Source: Caldifarciminota bacterium (lineage in GTDB: Bacteria; Hydrothermota; UBA3073). Taken from it: a stretch of 64,000 nucleotides of DNA. The stretch spans positions 62,001-126,000 of the forward strand of contig JAUWGP010000001.1 of the NCBI GenBank assembly GCA_030606335.1. Direction: 5' to 3'. The notes beneath the pieces were generated by a model, which saw only the letters and a program-made list of their open reading frames with translations, ran no database searches and was not told the origin of the DNA. Below are positions 50,170 through 60,638 of this stretch, in pieces. The translations under genes were made by a program, and so were the position numbers. Position 1 is the stretch's first letter, and each line of letters begins with the position of its first letter.

Positions 50170-50808
50170 ATGAAGGCGTTGTATTTTGTATTCGGGATAA
50201 TTTCCCTCGTTATTATAAGCCCGCTTGGTGCAGAGGAAAAAAGCGATATACCAATAGAACCTGTAAGCGAATCTGATATAAATCTTGAAACGAATCCAAC
50301 AATACCAGAAATGGGCTCAAAAACTTATCTCATTGATACCGCAGATCCAGTCGTTAGATTAAGAATAGATGCGAGCGAGAAGATTGCGGTATTGGAACAG
50401 ATGGATGAATTCGATTATGATAATAAAGAAACCCAGCTGCAGAAAGAGATCGAGACCATAAAGATCAACACTGAGATTAAAATACTCAATATACATCTTG
50501 AAAAGGCAAGAGAGGCAAAAGATGAGGACTTAATAGAAGAAATAACAACAGCTATAGATAATCTCATGGGTGTTTATACACTCCCTTTAGCGGGCAACAC
50601 AGAAGAGAGAAAAGTGGATATTGGGACGAGAGAAAAGAAAGTGGAAGATGGTGGATTACCCCCTCCTCCTCCAGACTACATTGAGAAAGAGAAGAAATCC
50701 TCTCCAGCCAAAATAATCCCTGTGCCCGAAGAACAAATGGAAATGTTAGAAGAGAAAATAGAAGAGGAAGATAACTCTGGGTCTAATGACAAGGGAGGTG
50801 CAAGATGA
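50170..50808 (+). CDS. Acidic secreted protein, partner gene of the giant protein
   Basis: From ATG 50170 (GGGAGGT ribosome binding site) the product has 212 residues: a signal peptide (about 1-21), an acidic Pro/Ser/Glu segment, a predicted coiled coil (about 68-130, LQKEIETIKINTEIKILNIH) and a Pro-rich plus Glu-rich tail. No domain is recognised. Its TGA overlaps the ATG of the 2705-residue protein (ATGA, 50805-50808), so the two are translationally coupled, and it may act as its inhibitor, chaperone or surface partner (inference). Confidence 0.82.
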   Translation: MKALYFVFGIISLVIISPLGAEEKSDIPIEPVSESDINLETNPTIPEMGSKTYLIDTADPVVRLRIDASEKIAVLEQMDEFDYDNKETQLQKEIETIKINTEIKILNIHLEKAREAKDEDLIEEITTAIDNLMGVYTLPLAGNTEERKVDIGTREKKVEDGGLPPPPPDYIEKEKKSSPAKIIPVPEEQMEMLEEKIEEEDNSGSNDKGGAR

Positions 50809-53800
50809 AATCGGTATTAATCTATCTTATATTATTGGCTATTGCATCTTCCTCTGTTCAGCTTTTAGCAGAAGAGGTTCTGGTACCCTTTGAAACGATT
50901 GAAAAGATTGCCAAGACCAATGCCACGTCTCTATGGGGAGATGTAAACCAGACAGAAGCCATCCCCTATTATGGACGAGATGAGGAAATTGTCGCTTATG
51001 TATTCAACTTTGCTGTTGGGCATCCATTTCCTCCAAAAGAGGAAGTCCTCCAATCCTCGGAAAGGGCTCATAAAGACAATGATAAGAAAAAGAGGTGGGG
51101 AGTGGATGAGTACGCACATATGGTTGTCGGAGCGAGATATACTGTTCCTCCAATTATTGAATATAGCAAATCCCTTTCTGGTGAGTTTGCTTATGGAGTG
51201 GAATTAGAAGAGCGTGCCAGGGAGGCGCTTGGAGTATCTTTACCAGAATTGGTAAAAATCTACTACCTTGCACCTGAGGCTGGGTGGTATGTATACACAA
51301 ACAGCCGTGACACGGTCTGCATAAGGCTCTTTCCTCCACCCAAGACATTGTCTCTGAGACAGTTTAATGGAGAGATAAGAAACCTTGAAGAATGGAACCC
51401 TCTTTTGGGTCCATCTCCTCGGGATTTCAGGCAGCTTTGGAGCGAATATGAGAAGGGGAATGAGGTCCTATCACTACGCGCCAATCATTTTATACCCATG
51501 CATGGACAGATGCCCTACAACGACTGGAGTTACGGATGTACACCCACAACCTATGCCATGCTTGCTGGATATTGGGATAACTATGGTTTCTATACGGCAA
51601 GTAATTACTCAAAACTGGTAGATTATCATGTTGAACGCTGGGATATGGTCCAGGCAGAGACAGACTATAATGTCTCGAACATCCAGAGAGAATTTGCCAT
51701 TGCAATGAATACGGATACCACGACCGGCGGCACTGGTGAAACGGGATGGACCAATGGTTGTACCTATGTAACCAATACACTCAACGGATATAATTTCTCG
51801 TACCACAATTATTATGGGACAGCAAGCCAGTACTGGGATACATTAACCTCGTGCATTGATAACGGTATACCAGTACATCTGGGTACCCCTGGACACTCCA
51901 ATGCCGGTATGGGGTATACCGATAATCATTATGCTATCCGACATAGCACCGAAGGGGCAACTTGGAATACTGTATATTATACATCTATAGATTTAGTTGG
52001 ACCATTCATTCCGGGTGGAGCTTCCGGCTGGACGATTAAACTTGCATCACCCAATGGAGACCCAGGTTATAATCACGACGGCAATGGTGAGATATTAAGA
52101 GCGGGTGAGTCTTATACCATTACATGGGCCTATGATGGCGGCGCTGGTGGATCTGTCAGGATTGAGTACTCCACGGATGGCGGATCTACCTGGTCTACAA
52201 TCACGACAGGTACATCAAATGACGGTTCATATCTATGGAATGTTCCACAGACCCTATCTACAAACGAAGGGCGCATACGATTAAAGCTTAATTCCAGCAA
52301 AGACAGAGTTCTCTGGGGTGGAGACGGAAGCTGGGGGAATTTCATCATACAGGCTACACCGGACCTCGTTCACTATAAGCCTGCAGGATGGACCTACCCT
52401 GTAGTTCCCCGTAGTTCTACTGGGGCGACCTCAAGCACCTGCGTTCTCCCGAGCACCTTACCTGGAAACTCCTCTTCAACCTATCTCAACATGCAGGGCA
52501 AAAACCAGGGTAATGCAAGTGCTGGTGGATTTTCTCATCATTTCTATATAGATGGTGTTTATGCCGGCGGTGCTTCCTGGGGAGGTGTCTCTGCCGGACA
52601 GCGCTTCTGGCATGGAAATTATGGTGCATTTAATGTGAGAGGTGGTCGACATACAATATCTGACTCGGTGGATGTTGGGAACTCTATCAACGAATCCAAC
52701 GAGAATAACAATTTCTATGCTCGCCAATTTGTATGGAGCCCCCTATTTCTTGCCCAGGACACAAGCATATACCGCAGTTCTCCCCCACCAGAGAGATACA
52801 CAGGGATAACGGCATATCCCAACTGCGATGGTTTCTCCTTTAACAGCTCATCGGGAAGCTGGTGGACTGCTGTGGGTATATTACCATCTTCAAGTGGGAA
52901 TGACTATGATTTGAGACTACACAATGACTATGTGGGTAGCGAAGTCGGGTTCGGAACCTATCTTGAGTCATCAACTTACGGAACAGACAGATCTGATTTT
53001 CTACTGGTAAACTATAATGTCACCTCTGGTACATATTACACAGGAGTGAACCGTTATTCCGGTGGCACAAGCGGATTCCGTATCAATAGAAGTGATGCAC
53101 CCTATCATGGAAGCGGTTCCTGTACTACAAGTGTAGATACCTTGGACTTGGGTCACATCGTAAATATACATGAATTTCGGCTTTATGGAGGAAATTTTTA
53201 CAGAATTGCACTTGATCACCTGACTGGTGCCGCTGATTTGGGAATAAGCATCTACAATGGAAAAGATACTGTATTTGCAAAAGTTGATTATATGTCTGGG
53301 GGAGGTGCAAATGCTGATCCCGATTCCGGGGATGAGGTCTTCTCAATTACGATTTCTGATACAGGTTACTATTGTGTAGCAGTATGGAAAGACGACCAGG
53401 CTGGGCTCTATACTTCGAATACGTACAGGTTGATGATTCAGGAGGGTGGGGCAGGTGACTGGATTGGCGTCACAAGTTCTGATTGGCATACCTGGAGTAA
53501 TTGGTTTGGGAGTAGTGTCCCGAGCTCGGGCTTGGATGTAACCATTCCTGCTGGTACCCCATATTCTCCTATTATCTATTCTTCTCATACCTATTGCAAT
53601 AAACTAACCATAGATTCAGGAGCCCGATTGGTGGTAGCCAATGCAATTGATCTAACAGTTAACAGCCACCTCATATTCAATGGTACTCTGAAAGACAGTT
53701 CAGGTGGAACTATTTATGTCAAGGGAAACTGGCAAGACTATGGAATTTTTGAATGGGAAGCACCTTCTTACTCCTACGTACGGCTCAATGGCTCTGGACT

Positions 53801-56800
53801 CCAGTACATCGTTGGTGGTGATTTCTATGACCTATCTATATATGGTACAGGTAATACCGTCCGAATAATATGGACGGATCTGGATGTTGAAGATAATCTC
53901 TATGTTCACAATACCCTTGATACCTACGATAATGGATACGCCATAAATGCCAGAAATATTTATATCTATGACACAGCCATACTCGATGCACAGACGTATT
54001 CACTTGGAGTAAACACTGTCAGTAATATCTGGATACAGAGCGGAGGATATCTTAATACGGCAAATGATAACTCCTCAATCGTATGCGGGGAAGACATGCT
54101 CATTTATGGCACACTGTATTGTGGAACAAGGTATCCCGATATCTTCTGCGGTAGAAACTGGGTCGACACGACTGGTACCTTCAATGAAGGATACTCTACA
54201 GTATACTTCAATGGAACAGGTACCCAGGATATTATGGGAGGAGAAACCTTCTGGGATGTGGTTGTAGATAAAACAGCTGGAAAACTACGTCCTTATGATG
54301 CAGGTATAACAATCCATTCCCTCTATATTGAGAATGGCACATTCGACCTCAACAGTTATGATGCCGACATAACATCTGATGCAACTATACGAGGACATCT
54401 CGAAATGGTCCACAGTCTCGATGATTTCAATGTCGATGATGATATAATATGGGATTCTACTGCCACAGCTACAATTACAGACGGCGAGATAAGGTGTGGA
54501 GACGATTTTGACGTCTATTATGGCGCAGGTATTCAAATGTCAGGTGGTACAGTCTATTTTGTAGGTGCACTAAACAGCTACATCCATATGTATGACCCCG
54601 ATTTCTCATTCCATAATTTCAGGGTAATCAAAGACTCTGGCTATTGGCTGAAGATATCCACCTTATCTACACATCCTGTAGATGTGAATGGATATTTCTA
54701 TAATGATAATCTTTCTACATTTGATACCCAGATAGAGACCATCGAAGTAGCAGGCAACTGGACAAACAACGGAACATTTTCACCCACAAGTGGTCTGGTT
54801 TGCTTTGATGGAATATCCCAGTTTATAGACAATGGCTCGGGAAATTTCTGGGACCTTGAAATAGATGTCTCCTCTACACTGACGACCAATGATAATCTTG
54901 ATGTCGATGATGATTTTACTATCCTGAGCGGGACCTTTAATCCGGGATCATATGATACATATGTAGGGGGTGATTGGAACGATACACTTGGGACATTTCA
55001 ACCTGCTTCAGCCTCTAATTGGGTTATATTCGATGGAAATGGTCAGCAGCTGATATATCAGAAGGATTCAAATCACTTCCAAGGGGTCGAGATATGGAAT
55101 ACGGGCACTTCTCCATCACAGGTTAGGGCTGAAACAGACCTCGACATACTCTGGTACTTTAACATAACCTCAGGATATTTCAATGTCAACGGGCAGGACT
55201 TATATATTACAAATGCTCTTCAACTTGGTTATATGCCATCACACGATGGTAATCTTACACAGTACGACGGCGCAATCCACTGCAATGGTGTGAGGTGGTA
55301 TGCAGGAACGGTGGATTTGCAGGGCGGGACCATCTGCTCCAGTTTCGATAACGCTTCTTATCCTGATTGGAACGATACCCTTATCACCTTTCAGGCGTCG
55401 GGCAATCATGCGGTAGAGATGATAGGCTCCACTGACATCACGATTATACAGAAATCCGGCAATTACTTTAATAATTTAGCTATAAACAAACATGCAAAGC
55501 AGGACTCACCCGATAGAAAACAGGATTTAGATATACCAATTACCTGTACAGGACTTCTTCCCCCACTCATACCAAGGGAAAGCAAAACCAATACCGTGTT
55601 GGCAAACACAGATTTCGATATTAACGGCAACCTGTTGATATCAAATGGCGTTCTGGATCCAAGTGGTCACACATTGAGGATCGCCGGCAACTGGACAAAC
55701 GATGTGGGTGACGTGGGTTTTGTCGAGGGCATGGATGCTGTTATATTTGATGGAACAACGAGTTCGGATATACTTACTGATGAGACCTTCTATGTCCTGA
55801 CTCTTGATAAAACTTATCCAAATTATGATGGATTAGAGACAGGAACTGATGGTAATGGGAAGAACATAAATGTCCTTGATAATTTGAATATAGTAGATGG
55901 AACCATGGAGTTAAACGTTCCATGTACTCTTGACGTTGAAGGAGACGTACAGATCGCTCTTAACGCTGGTATAAACGGAAACGATGGATATAATATCTGC
56001 ATATACATAGGTGGTAACTGGGTTGACGACAATCCAGTTCACTCAAGTACCTATGGATTCGACTATGGAATTTCGGATGTCATATTCGATGGTAACGGAT
56101 TACAGGACATCTCTGGTGATTCGGTCAATTTCTACAACCTCGAGCTTTCCACTGTTAATCCTACCCCTCACTATGAGGACCTTGAACTCACTGGGGCAAA
56201 TAAACTCTTGAGGATACATAATGACCTGCGTCTTGTGAGAGGGGGTATGGAGATAAACGGTAACAGCATTCTGGATATAGATGGCAGTGTCTTGATTGAT
56301 TCTACTGCTGGTCTCGACGCGGATGACGGTGGTATAAAAATACACGTGGCTAGTAACTGGACAAACACGGGAAATTATGCTATAGAAGGCGGAGGACCAA
56401 TGGATGGCTTTGATCAATACACCTCCTCGGTCATATTTGATGGAACGAGCGAATCTCACATAGGAGAAGATACATTTGATACCCTGAGGATAGATAAGGA
56501 GAGTGCCAAAGAAAATGCGCCCTTAAAATACTGGGGTGAACTCTATGAGCAAGCAGAAGAGTCGGAGGAGGAAATTAAACCATACTATGGAAAGGAATCT
56601 TTAGGAAAGGCAGACAGCACGGCATATGCCGATTCTACAATAATCGCATCAAATATCTGGGTGGACACGGGAAATCTTGAGACATCCGGTCACATTATCA
56701 GAGCCTATGATGACGTTAATATAAGCGGTGCCTTAAGACTGGATGCAGGAGCCGTTCTCGAGGTTGGTGATACGCTAAACGTCAATAATGGAGGTAGGCT

Positions 56801-58922
56801 GGAATGCACAGGCACAGACACATCACAGACGGCAAGGGTAACGAGGACAGGAAGTGGATACTATGCCTTCAATGTAAATGCAGGTGGTACCGTAAGCCCT
56901 ATCTATTCTATCTTTGAATACATGGGCTCAAATGGCATACATATAACGGGCTGCGGCGCAGTAGATACCTCCACGAGTTTTGACTACTGCAGATTCCGAA
57001 ACGGTAAATCAGGTGGAACTCTTATGCAAATCGATAATTCACAGGATATACAGATAGTGGATGCAATCTTTCCTGAAAATACCTGGGGAGGTTCCCATAA
57101 CGTCTCCAAGTTAGAAAACCAGGGAACCGTTACATTTATATATCCCTATGGTGACTTTGCCGGAGAAGACTTTGAAGATGACCTTTACAACAGGATATTC
57201 TGGACTGTCGATACTGCAGGACCCGTTGTCTCTTACGTATACCCTCCGCAGGATACACTCATGAGGGACAATCTCCCAACCATCGAAGCCCGTTACTATG
57301 ACTCAGAAACCGGAATAAAGACCTCTACTGTGTTTCTACAACTCGATGGCAGTTCGGTTAGTGCCACTGTAACAGATTCCTCAGTGGAGTATACCCCTAC
57401 TGTGGCTCTTTCAGATACTGTTCACGAAGTGGAGCTCAGTGTATCCGATAACAGAGACAACCAGACCATCTTCTCGTGGGAGTTTGAAGTTGATGCCAGT
57501 GCACCCCTGCCCCCCCCTCTCTCCTATCCCCCTGACAGCTCCTGGGTAGGAGACACAACAGTATGTTTCCAGTGGGGAGAGGTCGTGAAATCTATCTCCA
57601 ATGACAACAAATGGCAAATTGTTAGCCGTCCATCAGCCTATAATGATCTCAACCTGTCCGATATCCATACTGATGAATTAAAGGTAAGGCCCACCAGTTA
57701 CATTGATGAACAAGTTAATACTGGTAATAGAAAAGTTAGTACAGTAGAAAAAGCCGACCAAAGTCTGAGCGATGCAAATATTATAGGCGAAGGTCGATAC
57801 ATGGGTGCGCCCAAGGCTTCTGAGGTAAGTTATATAATTCAAGTGGATACCTCTGAGAGTTTCATTGACCCAATCATTATCGATACTACTAACCAGCCTC
57901 TCGATACATTGAATCTTGACCAAGATCATTATTACTGGAGGGTTAAAGCATATGACCTCGCAGGAAACATAGGTGACTTCTCCTCGTCATGGGAGTTCGG
58001 CATTGATATCACTCCCCCGGATTCCTTTGAACTGATATCACCCTTGGACTCCACTTGCCAGGGCACTAACAGGCCCACGTTTTTATGGCATTCAACAACA
58101 GATACTGCTTGCGGATTCTGGGGGTACCATGCATATGTCGATGGCGACCTCAAAAACACAGGGCTCGATACCTCCTGGACAGCCGACTATGACCTGAGTG
58201 AAGGATATCATAACTGGTACATAGTTGCTGTAGACAGCGTTGGTAATGCAAAACAATCAAATCAAGTATGGGCATTACTGATAGATACACAACCACCCGA
58301 GATAGAATCAACAACAGTCTGGCGTGATACAACCTTTACAGGACCGTTTCCTATCAATACCAATGTAAGCGATACAAATGGTGTCAGCAAGGTAGAACTC
58401 TGGTACAGGACGAGTGTGGATACAAATTGGGTAAATATTGCAATGGACACTGCAAAAGCCGTGGTGGAATTTACAGGAGTGATACCCACACAGCCCTGTA
58501 ATACCACTGTTGACTATTACATATACGTAGAGGATAATGCACAGCCACCTAATGAGGCAAGAGACCCCGTGAACGCTCCCGATAGTACCTATTCATTCAC
58601 TGTGGTAAGTGGAACTAGCGTCATGGAAGAAAATCCGGTCCCTGACGTCTTCTTCCTCTCGCAGAATCATCCCAATCCGTTCTGTCAATCCACCTGTATC
58701 GAATTTGGTCTTCCTATCAAGTCTTATGTTGGTATATCTATATATAATATCTCAGGATTCAGGGTAGCCAAACTCATAGACCAGGAGATGAAGGCTGGTT
58801 ACTATGAGACAAGATGGGACGGGAGAAATGACAAGGGGGACAATGCTCCTCAGGGAATATATTTCTGTCAGTTCACTACAGAGAGCTTCTGTAAGGTAAG
58901 AAAGATAGTACTGCTGCGATAG
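50805..58922 (+). CDS. Giant secreted protein with C39-like peptidase domain, beta-repeat region and sorting domain
   Basis: 2705 residues. Signal peptide about 1-22; a propeptide-like region to 225; a C39-like papain-fold domain (about 226-400) with Cys245 in SYGCTPTTYAMLAGYW and His375 in TDNHYAIRHS; a KNH-like beta-sandwich (about 405-512); a CARDB-like domain (519-645); a pre-peptidase-type region (650-885); about 1240 residues of beta-helix-like repeats with recurring NWTNxG, VIFDG and DLDVEDN-like words (885-2128); Ig/FN3-like domains (2134-2600); and a C-terminal sorting domain from 2611 (NHPNPF, SIYNISGFRVAKL, APQGIYFCQF). Lys/Asp/Ser-rich loops (about 2260-2340, and near 1570 and 1910) interrupt otherwise regular domains. 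It is probably a surface adhesin with protease-like head; activity is inferred. Confidence 0.88.
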   Translation: MKSVLIYLILLAIASSSVQLLAEEVLVPFETIEKIAKTNATSLWGDVNQTEAIPYYGRDEEIVAYVFNFAVGHPFPPKEEVLQSSERAHKDNDKKKRWGVDEYAHMVVGARYTVPPIIEYSKSLSGEFAYGVELEERAREALGVSLPELVKIYYLAPEAGWYVYTNSRDTVCIRLFPPPKTLSLRQFNGEIRNLEEWNPLLGPSPRDFRQLWSEYEKGNEVLSLRANHFIPMHGQMPYNDWSYGCTPTTYAMLAGYWDNYGFYTASNYSKLVDYHVERWDMVQAETDYNVSNIQREFAIAMNTDTTTGGTGETGWTNGCTYVTNTLNGYNFSYHNYYGTASQYWDTLTSCIDNGIPVHLGTPGHSNAGMGYTDNHYAIRHSTEGATWNTVYYTSIDLVGPFIPGGASGWTIKLASPNGDPGYNHDGNGEILRAGESYTITWAYDGGAGGSVRIEYSTDGGSTWSTITTGTSNDGSYLWNVPQTLSTNEGRIRLKLNSSKDRVLWGGDGSWGNFIIQATPDLVHYKPAGWTYPVVPRSSTGATSSTCVLPSTLPGNSSSTYLNMQGKNQGNASAGGFSHHFYIDGVYAGGASWGGVSAGQRFWHGNYGAFNVRGGRHTISDSVDVGNSINESNENNNFYARQFVWSPLFLAQDTSIYRSSPPPERYTGITAYPNCDGFSFNSSSGSWWTAVGILPSSSGNDYDLRLHNDYVGSEVGFGTYLESSTYGTDRSDFLLVNYNVTSGTYYTGVNRYSGGTSGFRINRSDAPYHGSGSCTTSVDTLDLGHIVNIHEFRLYGGNFYRIALDHLTGAADLGISIYNGKDTVFAKVDYMSGGGANADPDSGDEVFSITISDTGYYCVAVWKDDQAGLYTSNTYRLMIQEGGAGDWIGVTSSDWHTWSNWFGSSVPSSGLDVTIPAGTPYSPIIYSSHTYCNKLTIDSGARLVVANAIDLTVNSHLIFNGTLKDSSGGTIYVKGNWQDYGIFEWEAPSYSYVRLNGSGLQYIVGGDFYDLSIYGTGNTVRIIWTDLDVEDNLYVHNTLDTYDNGYAINARNIYIYDTAILDAQTYSLGVNTVSNIWIQSGGYLNTANDNSSIVCGEDMLIYGTLYCGTRYPDIFCGRNWVDTTGTFNEGYSTVYFNGTGTQDIMGGETFWDVVVDKTAGKLRPYDAGITIHSLYIENGTFDLNSYDADITSDATIRGHLEMVHSLDDFNVDDDIIWDSTATATITDGEIRCGDDFDVYYGAGIQMSGGTVYFVGALNSYIHMYDPDFSFHNFRVIKDSGYWLKISTLSTHPVDVNGYFYNDNLSTFDTQIETIEVAGNWTNNGTFSPTSGLVCFDGISQFIDNGSGNFWDLEIDVSSTLTTNDNLDVDDDFTILSGTFNPGSYDTYVGGDWNDTLGTFQPASASNWVIFDGNGQQLIYQKDSNHFQGVEIWNTGTSPSQVRAETDLDILWYFNITSGYFNVNGQDLYITNALQLGYMPSHDGNLTQYDGAIHCNGVRWYAGTVDLQGGTICSSFDNASYPDWNDTLITFQASGNHAVEMIGSTDITIIQKSGNYFNNLAINKHAKQDSPDRKQDLDIPITCTGLLPPLIPRESKTNTVLANTDFDINGNLLISNGVLDPSGHTLRIAGNWTNDVGDVGFVEGMDAVIFDGTTSSDILTDETFYVLTLDKTYPNYDGLETGTDGNGKNINVLDNLNIVDGTMELNVPCTLDVEGDVQIALNAGINGNDGYNICIYIGGNWVDDNPVHSSTYGFDYGISDVIFDGNGLQDISGDSVNFYNLELSTVNPTPHYEDLELTGANKLLRIHNDLRLVRGGMEINGNSILDIDGSVLIDSTAGLDADDGGIKIHVASNWTNTGNYAIEGGGPMDGFDQYTSSVIFDGTSESHIGEDTFDTLRIDKESAKENAPLKYWGELYEQAEESEEEIKPYYGKESLGKADSTAYADSTIIASNIWVDTGNLETSGHIIRAYDDVNISGALRLDAGAVLEVGDTLNVNNGGRLECTGTDTSQTARVTRTGSGYYAFNVNAGGTVSPIYSIFEYMGSNGIHITGCGAVDTSTSFDYCRFRNGKSGGTLMQIDNSQDIQIVDAIFPENTWGGSHNVSKLENQGTVTFIYPYGDFAGEDFEDDLYNRIFWTVDTAGPVVSYVYPPQDTLMRDNLPTIEARYYDSETGIKTSTVFLQLDGSSVSATVTDSSVEYTPTVALSDTVHEVELSVSDNRDNQTIFSWEFEVDASAPLPPPLSYPPDSSWVGDTTVCFQWGEVVKSISNDNKWQIVSRPSAYNDLNLSDIHTDELKVRPTSYIDEQVNTGNRKVSTVEKADQSLSDANIIGEGRYMGAPKASEVSYIIQVDTSESFIDPIIIDTTNQPLDTLNLDQDHYYWRVKAYDLAGNIGDFSSSWEFGIDITPPDSFELISPLDSTCQGTNRPTFLWHSTTDTACGFWGYHAYVDGDLKNTGLDTSWTADYDLSEGYHNWYIVAVDSVGNAKQSNQVWALLIDTQPPEIESTTVWRDTTFTGPFPINTNVSDTNGVSKVELWYRTSVDTNWVNIAMDTAKAVVEFTGVIPTQPCNTTVDYYIYVEDNAQPPNEARDPVNAPDSTYSFTVVSGTSVMEENPVPDVFFLSQNHPNPFCQSTCIEFGLPIKSYVGISIYNISGFRVAKLIDQEMKAGYYETRWDGRNDKGDNAPQGIYFCQFTTESFCKVRKIVLLR

Positions 58923-59133
58923 TATCGTATAATGAGAATATAGGGTAAACCCTACCTGATGCCTGCTTGACGGCAGTCAGGTCGCCAGATAGATAGGCTT
59001 TTGGATTGCTCCGCAAGGCTAAAGCCCTGCCCTACAATTTACCAAAATATCTCTCTGGATGCAGGGCAAACCCTAAAAAACTGATTCATGGAGGAATCCA
59101 GCAACTACATCTGGTGGTCAATTGGTGTCGGTC
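58923..59133. repeat. Repeat-filled gap after the giant gene
   Basis: Contains GCCTGCTTGACGGCAGTCAGG-like and GGGTAAACCCTACC palindromic words, CAGGGCAAACCC, and a 14-bp family A tip (59119-59132) directly before a complete family A element. No gene. Confidence 0.5.
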
Positions 59134-59254
59134 AATTGGTGTCAGTTCTCTTTAACTCTCTATATTTTGTAGGGTTACATCAAGACTTGGTTATCATAAA
59201 ATTCAATGCATGACTTATGTAATCTCAAGGGATTATGCAGAGCTGACACCAATT
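59134..59254. mobile_element. Family A element (complete, 121 bp)
   Basis: AATTGGTGTCAGTTCT at the left and AGCTGACACCAATT at the right, with the shared internal TTTGTAGGGTTAC. A partial extra tip in the same orientation sits just to its left. From 59255 to 59380 nothing is recognised. Confidence 0.85.
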
Positions 59255-59380
59255 TTTCCGCTCACACCGCACCACATCAAACCAGACTTTTCCAGAACCC
59301 TCGAGCCTTTGTAAAGTTACTTTTATTGCCTTTATGTTTTGAGAATTTCTATTTGATAGATATTTAACTGACTGAACTTG

Positions 59381-60388
59381 CTAATAACTAATATCCACTA
59401 TAAATACTCCTTCTTCAGGTATAGTTGTAGAAATAGCCAGCTTCCTACTATCTGGTGACCATAAAGAACCTGGTATAACAAAGGGTGCTATTGGTGTTCT
59501 AAACTTGCCTACTTCAACCATTTTCCTTGTAGATACTTCTATAATAAACAATCTGAAGTCGTATGTGCCTACAGGAGATGCTAAAGTGAGAAATCTACTA
59601 TTGGGTGACCACTTATCAACATATAAACCACATTCAGGAGGAAGTACTTCGGTAGCTTTAGTTAAACGCTTCGGGGACCGAACAGCGGGCTTCACTTCAA
59701 CGATATATACATCCTCTTCCTGTATATATGCAATATATTTTCCGTTAGGTGACCATGAGAATGGAGAGACGAGCCAACCCTCTGCTATGAATTTCTTTGT
59801 TAGCAGAGAATCCTTTTTTTTACATATAAATATACTGTCCCTCTGGTAAAATGCAAATGCTTCACCATCTGGCGACCATGAAATTTCAGCACTCTTATCT
59901 GAAACCTTTCTGACATTTCGTTCTTTAAGATTTATAAGAAACACACCCAATTCTACATCAGAAATATCACCAGTAGAACATAAGATAGAAATAGAGTCAG
60001 GTGAAATATACGCCATAGTAGCGTCTATTCGTAATAAACACAATATAGTATCTGTTTTCGCCAGCCATATTCCTTGTAGGTCGTTCCTTGCATCACGATT
60101 CCACAATACTCTTCCATACAGGGTATTACCTAATATTTCAAATTTGACACTGGGTATAAAGGATGGCCATGAACCAGAAGCTCTAATTTTCCTATCAGAT
60201 ATGCTTATTCCCCAGAGACTTCCACCACGTTTTTTTATTACTAAAGTGTCTCCTTCAGGAGTCCATCTATAGACTTGTGCTGTATCGGCGATTCGAAGTA
60301 ATGGGCTTACCGAAAATTCAGCATATGCCAGATGACAACTCGCAATAACAATGAGAAGAGTTAGTATTTGTGTCTTTAATAAACGCAT
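59381..60388 (-). CDS. Secreted TolB-like beta-propeller protein
   Basis: The 335-residue product has a signal peptide (about 1-23) and four or more PD40 repeats: ISWSPDGEAFAFYQ, FSWSPNGKYIAYIQ, DKWSPNSRFLTLAS and SLWSPDSRKLAIST. It is only distantly like the propeller at 47272-48495, but occupies the equivalent place next to a family A element and the duplicated block. The AAGGAGG ribosome binding site is good. Ligand unknown; periplasmic or surface location expected. Confidence 0.85.
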   Translation of the reverse strand: MRLLKTQILTLLIVIASCHLAYAEFSVSPLLRIADTAQVYRWTPEGDTLVIKKRGGSLWGISISDRKIRASGSWPSFIPSVKFEILGNTLYGRVLWNRDARNDLQGIWLAKTDTILCLLRIDATMAYISPDSISILCSTGDISDVELGVFLINLKERNVRKVSDKSAEISWSPDGEAFAFYQRDSIFICKKKDSLLTKKFIAEGWLVSPFSWSPNGKYIAYIQEEDVYIVEVKPAVRSPKRLTKATEVLPPECGLYVDKWSPNSRFLTLASPVGTYDFRLFIIEVSTRKMVEVGKFRTPIAPFVIPGSLWSPDSRKLAISTTIPEEGVFIVDISY

Positions 60389-60398
60389 TTTTACCTCC

Positions 60399-60473
60399 TT
60401 ATTCTCTTATAGATTCCACAGAATGTTCTTCCAATCTTCTCCTTTCCTCCTCAAGATATTCATTGAAGTTCAG
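60399..60473 (-). pseudogene. 3' remnant of a gene truncated by a family A element
   Basis: 24 codons (LNFNEYLEEERRRLEEHSVE...) end at TAA 60399-60401, 10 bp before the propeller gene. The frame begins exactly at the boundary of the family A element (60476). It matches the pattern of tail-only remnants at 46055, 46948, 49364 and 61295. Confidence 0.55.
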
Positions 60474-60475
60474 TC

Positions 60476-60597
60476 AATTGGTGTCAGTTCTCTCTAACTC
60501 TCTATATTTCGTAGGGTTACATCACGACTTTTACTATGATAAAAGTCAATGCATAACTTATGTAATTTCAAGGGATTACGCAGAACTGACACCAATT
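60476..60597. mobile_element. Family A element (complete, 122 bp)
   Basis: AATTGGTGTCAGTTCT and AGAACTGACACCAATT are perfect 16-bp terminal inverted repeats. It is the best-preserved copy, at the left edge of duplicated block 2, equivalent to 48545-48666. Confidence 0.88.
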
Positions 60598-60638
60598 TTC
60601 CTAATACTATGAAGTTCTAAAAAGATAATCTAAGATGG

